Position numbers and translations under genes: made by a program
The notes under the pieces: generated by a model
Databases searched by the model: none
Seen by the model: only the letters and a program-made list of their open reading frames with translations
What the model was told of the DNA's origin: nothing
Shown: in pieces, positions 61,413 to 64,000 of the stretch
How positions within the stretch are numbered: the stretch's first letter is position 1
Layout of the letters: each line of letters opens with the position of its first letter
DNA from: Micromonospora andamanensis
GTDB lineage: Bacteria; Actinomycetota; Actinomycetes; Mycobacteriales; Micromonosporaceae
Assembly: GCF_016863495.1 (NCBI RefSeq)
Contig: NZ_BOOZ01000018.1
Coordinates: forward strand, 62,001-126,000
Direction: 5' to 3'
Length of the DNA: 64,000 nt

Positions 61413-61446
61413 GGGGGGGTGGGGCGAACTGGGGGGGTGGGTGGGG
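61413..61446 (+). promoter_or_regulatory. G-quadruplex-capable G-tract upstream of the secreted-protein gene
   Basis: Runs GGGGGGG, GGGG, GGGGGGG, GGG and GGGG are separated by loops of 1-6 nt (61413-61446). Four or more such runs can form a G-quadruplex on the coding strand. The tract ends 42 bp before the start of the downstream gene, in its probable promoter or leader. Confidence 0.6.
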
Positions 61447-61488
61447 AGACGAAGGGAGTAGGAACTCGATGCCGAGGAGGCGATTTCT

Positions 61489-62058
61489 GTGCACCGTCTC
61501 GTGTATGTCGTAGTCGTGACAGTCCTGGCCCTGGTCGGGGCTGCGCCAGCCACCGCCGCAGCGCTACCGCGTTCGGGCGCCTCGGTGGCGGTGGCCGGGC
61601 AGCCGCTGGCCACCACCACCGACGTGATGAGCGTGCGGGGTGCCGGGCCGTACCGGATCGGGGCCAGCCTTGACCGGCTCACCGCCGCCGGACTGATCGA
61701 CTGGTCCGTCGCGACCTGCGACGGTGTGGTCGCGGCCGGCGCGACCGGCGCCTGGGCGGGTGTGATCCTGCTGGCCTTCCGGCACGGCCGGCTGGTCGAG
61801 GTGAGCACCGCCACCGTCCCGCCCTACTCCCCCGCCGGAGCGGGTGTCGGCATGACCTTCGCCCAGTTGGAGACGATCTACGGTCCTCGCGGTGGCCTGA
61901 TCAGCAACGACGCGGGCACGGCCACCGCGTACCTGGTGCGGGTGGGCGCACGGGTGGAGTTGTTCACCGGGCACCCGATCCGGCCAGGCGTGGGTGCCTT
62001 CCAGGTCGGCACGGCATCCGTCGTGGAACGTAACTTCCGGCAGGGCGGCACCTGCTGA
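61489..62058 (+). CDS. Secreted protein of unknown function
   Basis: 189 aa from a GTG with GAGGAGG eight bases upstream. A signal peptide (LVYVVVVTVLALVGAAP, cleavage near ATAAA-L at 25) precedes a single mature domain of about 160 residues containing DWSVATCDGVVAAGATG, SPAGAGVGMTFAQLETIYGP and a C-terminal Cys. I do not recognise the fold; the repeated Gly-rich turns suggest a beta structure. It lies downstream of the hairpin and G-tract. Confidence 0.75.
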   Translation: MHRLVYVVVVTVLALVGAAPATAAALPRSGASVAVAGQPLATTTDVMSVRGAGPYRIGASLDRLTAAGLIDWSVATCDGVVAAGATGAWAGVILLAFRHGRLVEVSTATVPPYSPAGAGVGMTFAQLETIYGPRGGLISNDAGTATAYLVRVGARVELFTGHPIRPGVGAFQVGTASVVERNFRQGGTC

Positions 62059-62103
62059 CGGTGCCGTCCGGGGCCGCGCGACCGGCTCAGGTCGGCGGAA
62101 CGA

Positions 62104-62141
62104 CGACGCGGGGCGTCCGGAGGAGCGGACGCCCCGCGTCG
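62104..62141. terminator. Perfect 16-bp bidirectional terminator hairpin
   Basis: CGACGCGGGGCGTCCG (62104-62119) and its exact complement (62126-62141) enclose the 6-nt loop GAGGAG. It sits between the convergent secreted-protein and MFS genes. It has no T-run on either side. Confidence 0.8.
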
Positions 62142-62154
62142 CGGGTACGGATGG

Positions 62155-63735
62155 TCAGTGGACGGAGGGCAGGCTCGCCTCCTGGCGGGCCCGTTCGTCG
62201 CCGCTGACGGTGTGCAGCGCCTTCTCGCGGATGAACAGCACCGCGACCAGAGCGAGGAAGGCGATCGGCGCGCCGATCAGGAACAGTTCCGAGGTGGCGG
62301 TGGCGTACGCGTCCTGCACGATCCGCAGGATCGGCTCGGGCAGCGCGGACAGGTCGGGTACCTCGGTCGTGCCGCCGCCGGTGGCGCTTGCCGCCGGCCC
62401 GAGTTGCTCGGTCATCAGACCTGTCACCCGGTTGGCCAACACCGCGCCCAGGGCGCTCACGCCGATCGCGCCGCCCATGCTGCGGAAGAAGGTGAGCACG
62501 GAGGTGGCGGCCCCCAACTCATGGGCGGGCACATCGTTCTGGGCGGCCAGGACCAGGTTCTGCATGAGCATGCCGACCCCGATGCCGAGCAGGGCCATGT
62601 AGCTGAACAGCAGCGGCAGCGGGGTGTCGACGTCGATCGTCGACAGCAGCAGCATCCCGACGACCATCACCGACGCCCCGGCCACCAGGTACGCCTTCCA
62701 GCGGCCGTACTTCGTGATGAGCTGGCCGGCGACCGTGGAGGAGACCAGCAGGCCGAGGATCATCGGCAGGCTCATCAGGCCGGCGACGGTCGGCGACTTG
62801 CCCAGCGACGTCTGGAAGTACTGGGACAGGAACACGGTGCCGCCGAAGAGGGCCACCCCGACAAGCATGCTGGCGACGGTGGTCAGCGCGACGGTACGGC
62901 TGCGGAAGATCTTCAGCGGGATGATCGGCTCGGGTACCCGGGCCTCGACCCGGACGGCCGCCACCAGCAGGGCCAGGCCGCCGAGGACCATCAGCGCGGT
63001 CCAGCCGGAGGCCCAGGCGAACTTGTGGCCGGCCAGCGACGACCAGATCAGCAGGGTGGAGACCCCGGCGGTGATCAGCGCCGCGCCGAGCCAGTCGATG
63101 CGTACCTTGCGGCGGACGACGGGCAGGTGCAGGGTCCGCTGGAGCAGCACGATGGAGAGGATGCTGAACGGCACGCCGATCAGGAAGCACCAGCGCCAGC
63201 CCAGCCAGGACGTGTCGACCAGGACGCCGCCGATGAGCGGACCGGCGATGGTGCCGACGCCGAAGACGGCACCGAAGATGCCCGCGTAGCGGCCCAGTTC
63301 CCGGGGCGGAATCATCGCGGCCATCACGATCATGGCGAGGGCGGTCATGCCACCTGCGCCGATGCCCTGCACGACCCGGCTGACCAGCAGCACCTCGACG
63401 TTCGGGGTGAGGCCGGCGATCAGGGAGCCGACCACGAACAGCCCCAGGGAGAGCTGGATGAGCAGCTTCTTGCTGTAGAGGTCGGCCATCTTGCCCCACA
63501 GCGGCACGGTGGCGGTCATGGCCAGCAGTTCGGTGGTGACGATCCAGGTGTAGACGGTCTGGGTGCCGTTGAGGTCGGCGATGATGCGGGGCAGCGCGTT
63601 GGCCACCACCGTCGAGGCGAGAATCGCCACGAACATGCCGACCATCAGCCCCGAGAGGGCCTGGAGGATCTCCCGGCGGGACATCCGGTCGACGCCGGTC
63701 TGGGGCGCGTCGATCGGCGCTGTCGAAGCTGTCAT
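62155..63735 (-). CDS. MFS efflux transporter (DHA2/EmrB type)
   Basis: 526 aa with about fourteen transmembrane segments. Motif A LWGKMADLYSKKLLIQ, motif C-like VGTIAGPLIGGVLVD, helix 1 region GLMVGMFVAILASTVVANAL. Likely drug/proton antiporter. GGAAAGG precedes the ATG. A TetR-type gene lies 85 bp upstream on the same strand and is the probable regulator. Confidence 0.92.
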   Translation of the reverse strand: MTASTAPIDAPQTGVDRMSRREILQALSGLMVGMFVAILASTVVANALPRIIADLNGTQTVYTWIVTTELLAMTATVPLWGKMADLYSKKLLIQLSLGLFVVGSLIAGLTPNVEVLLVSRVVQGIGAGGMTALAMIVMAAMIPPRELGRYAGIFGAVFGVGTIAGPLIGGVLVDTSWLGWRWCFLIGVPFSILSIVLLQRTLHLPVVRRKVRIDWLGAALITAGVSTLLIWSSLAGHKFAWASGWTALMVLGGLALLVAAVRVEARVPEPIIPLKIFRSRTVALTTVASMLVGVALFGGTVFLSQYFQTSLGKSPTVAGLMSLPMILGLLVSSTVAGQLITKYGRWKAYLVAGASVMVVGMLLLSTIDVDTPLPLLFSYMALLGIGVGMLMQNLVLAAQNDVPAHELGAATSVLTFFRSMGGAIGVSALGAVLANRVTGLMTEQLGPAASATGGGTTEVPDLSALPEPILRIVQDAYATATSELFLIGAPIAFLALVAVLFIREKALHTVSGDERARQEASLPSVH

Positions 63736-63820
63736 GAACCTTTCCTCACACCTGGTGCTGCCCCCGGCGCGGTCACGCCGGCGGATGGAAGGGGTGGTCG
63801 GGGGCGGCCCGCGTGGCCGG

Positions 63821-64000
63821 TCAGGGAGTGCGGGGGTCGGGCAGGCCGGCGGCGACGGCGGTGAACGCCTCGTCGAGCAGCGCGGTCAGGGAGCCGGCGC
63901 CGCCGCCGGTCGCCCACCGGATCAGGGCGGTACGCAGGGCGGCTCCGGCGACCGCCACGACGAGAGCGGGGTACCCGTGCTCGGGAGGCAGCCCGGTCCG
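63821..64000 (-). CDS. TetR-family regulator (partial, C-terminal end)
   Basis: A frame from the window edge to a TGA at 63821 gives 60 residues, PALVVAVAGAALRTALIRWA then TGGGAGSLTALLDEAF, the usual C-terminal helices of TetR proteins. The DNA-binding half is outside the window. It lies directly upstream of the efflux gene and probably regulates it. Confidence 0.65.
   Translation of the reverse strand, partial: RTGLPPEHGYPALVVAVAGAALRTALIRWATGGGAGSLTALLDEAFTAVAAGLPDPRTP

Overview
The window is high-GC (roughly 70% or more) and gene-dense, with many GTG starts and ATGA/GTGA stop-start overlaps. It reads as the chromosome of a filamentous actinomycete, most likely Micromonosporaceae (Micromonospora type). 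The main evidence is the conserved block alaS-rarA-aspS-hisS-RSH-apt-secF-secD-yajC-ruvB-ruvA-ruvC, the Scr1-type XRE/DUF397 pair, and the many secreted hydrolases. I see no tRNA, rRNA, CRISPR array, prophage or insertion sequence.

Region 1-8 kb (all minus strand) is an extracellular-polysaccharide locus: a flippase cut by the window edge, an O-antigen-ligase/polymerase-like membrane protein, a Wzz-like co-polymerase with a decayed tyrosine-kinase domain, a hexapeptide acyltransferase, a secreted beta-propeller and a secreted GH26 hydrolase. Region 8-10.1 kb is a small accessory patch: an XRE regulator plus DUF397 protein, facing two overlapping small genes.

Region 10.4-29.5 kb is the first housekeeping block: aroE, a leaderless GH10 enzyme on the opposite strand, mltG-ruvX, alaS, two small membrane proteins, a 1059-aa proline-rich membrane protein, rarA, a GNAT/MFS/ArsR set, an RmlD-like reductase and aspS. 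A secreted S1 protease and a secreted SGNH esterase lie divergently between aspS and hisS. Region 31.8-45.7 kb is the second block: hisS, a metallo-hydrolase, two tandem membrane-anchored cyclophilins, the (p)ppGpp synthetase/hydrolase, apt, secF/secD/yajC and ruvB/ruvA/ruvC.

Region 45.8-54.5 kb is mixed: an SDR and a PucR regulator, DedA, an MFS/TetR efflux pair with two operator-like palindromes, a stand-alone CarH-like B12-binding domain, an SPFH protein and a class V aminotransferase. Region 54.5-64 kb holds dnaE, an ECF sigma factor overlapping a lipoprotein, a membrane Ser/Thr kinase, a secreted protein, a DHA2 efflux pump and the end of a TetR gene.

The most unusual feature is not a gene. 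It is a dispersed set of six intergenic hairpins with 17-24 bp arms, AT-richer than their surroundings and anchored on GATC. They are centred near 8.17, 10.18, 26.80, 31.77, 36.15 and 61.36 kb, most lie at gene 3' ends, and several are flanked by C-tracts on the left and G-tracts on the right. A loop-less GATC palindrome after dnaE may be related. Other points of interest are the pseudo-kinase co-polymerase, the cyclophilin paralogue lacking its key residues, the HTH-less CarH-like domain and a strong ArsR operator palindrome.
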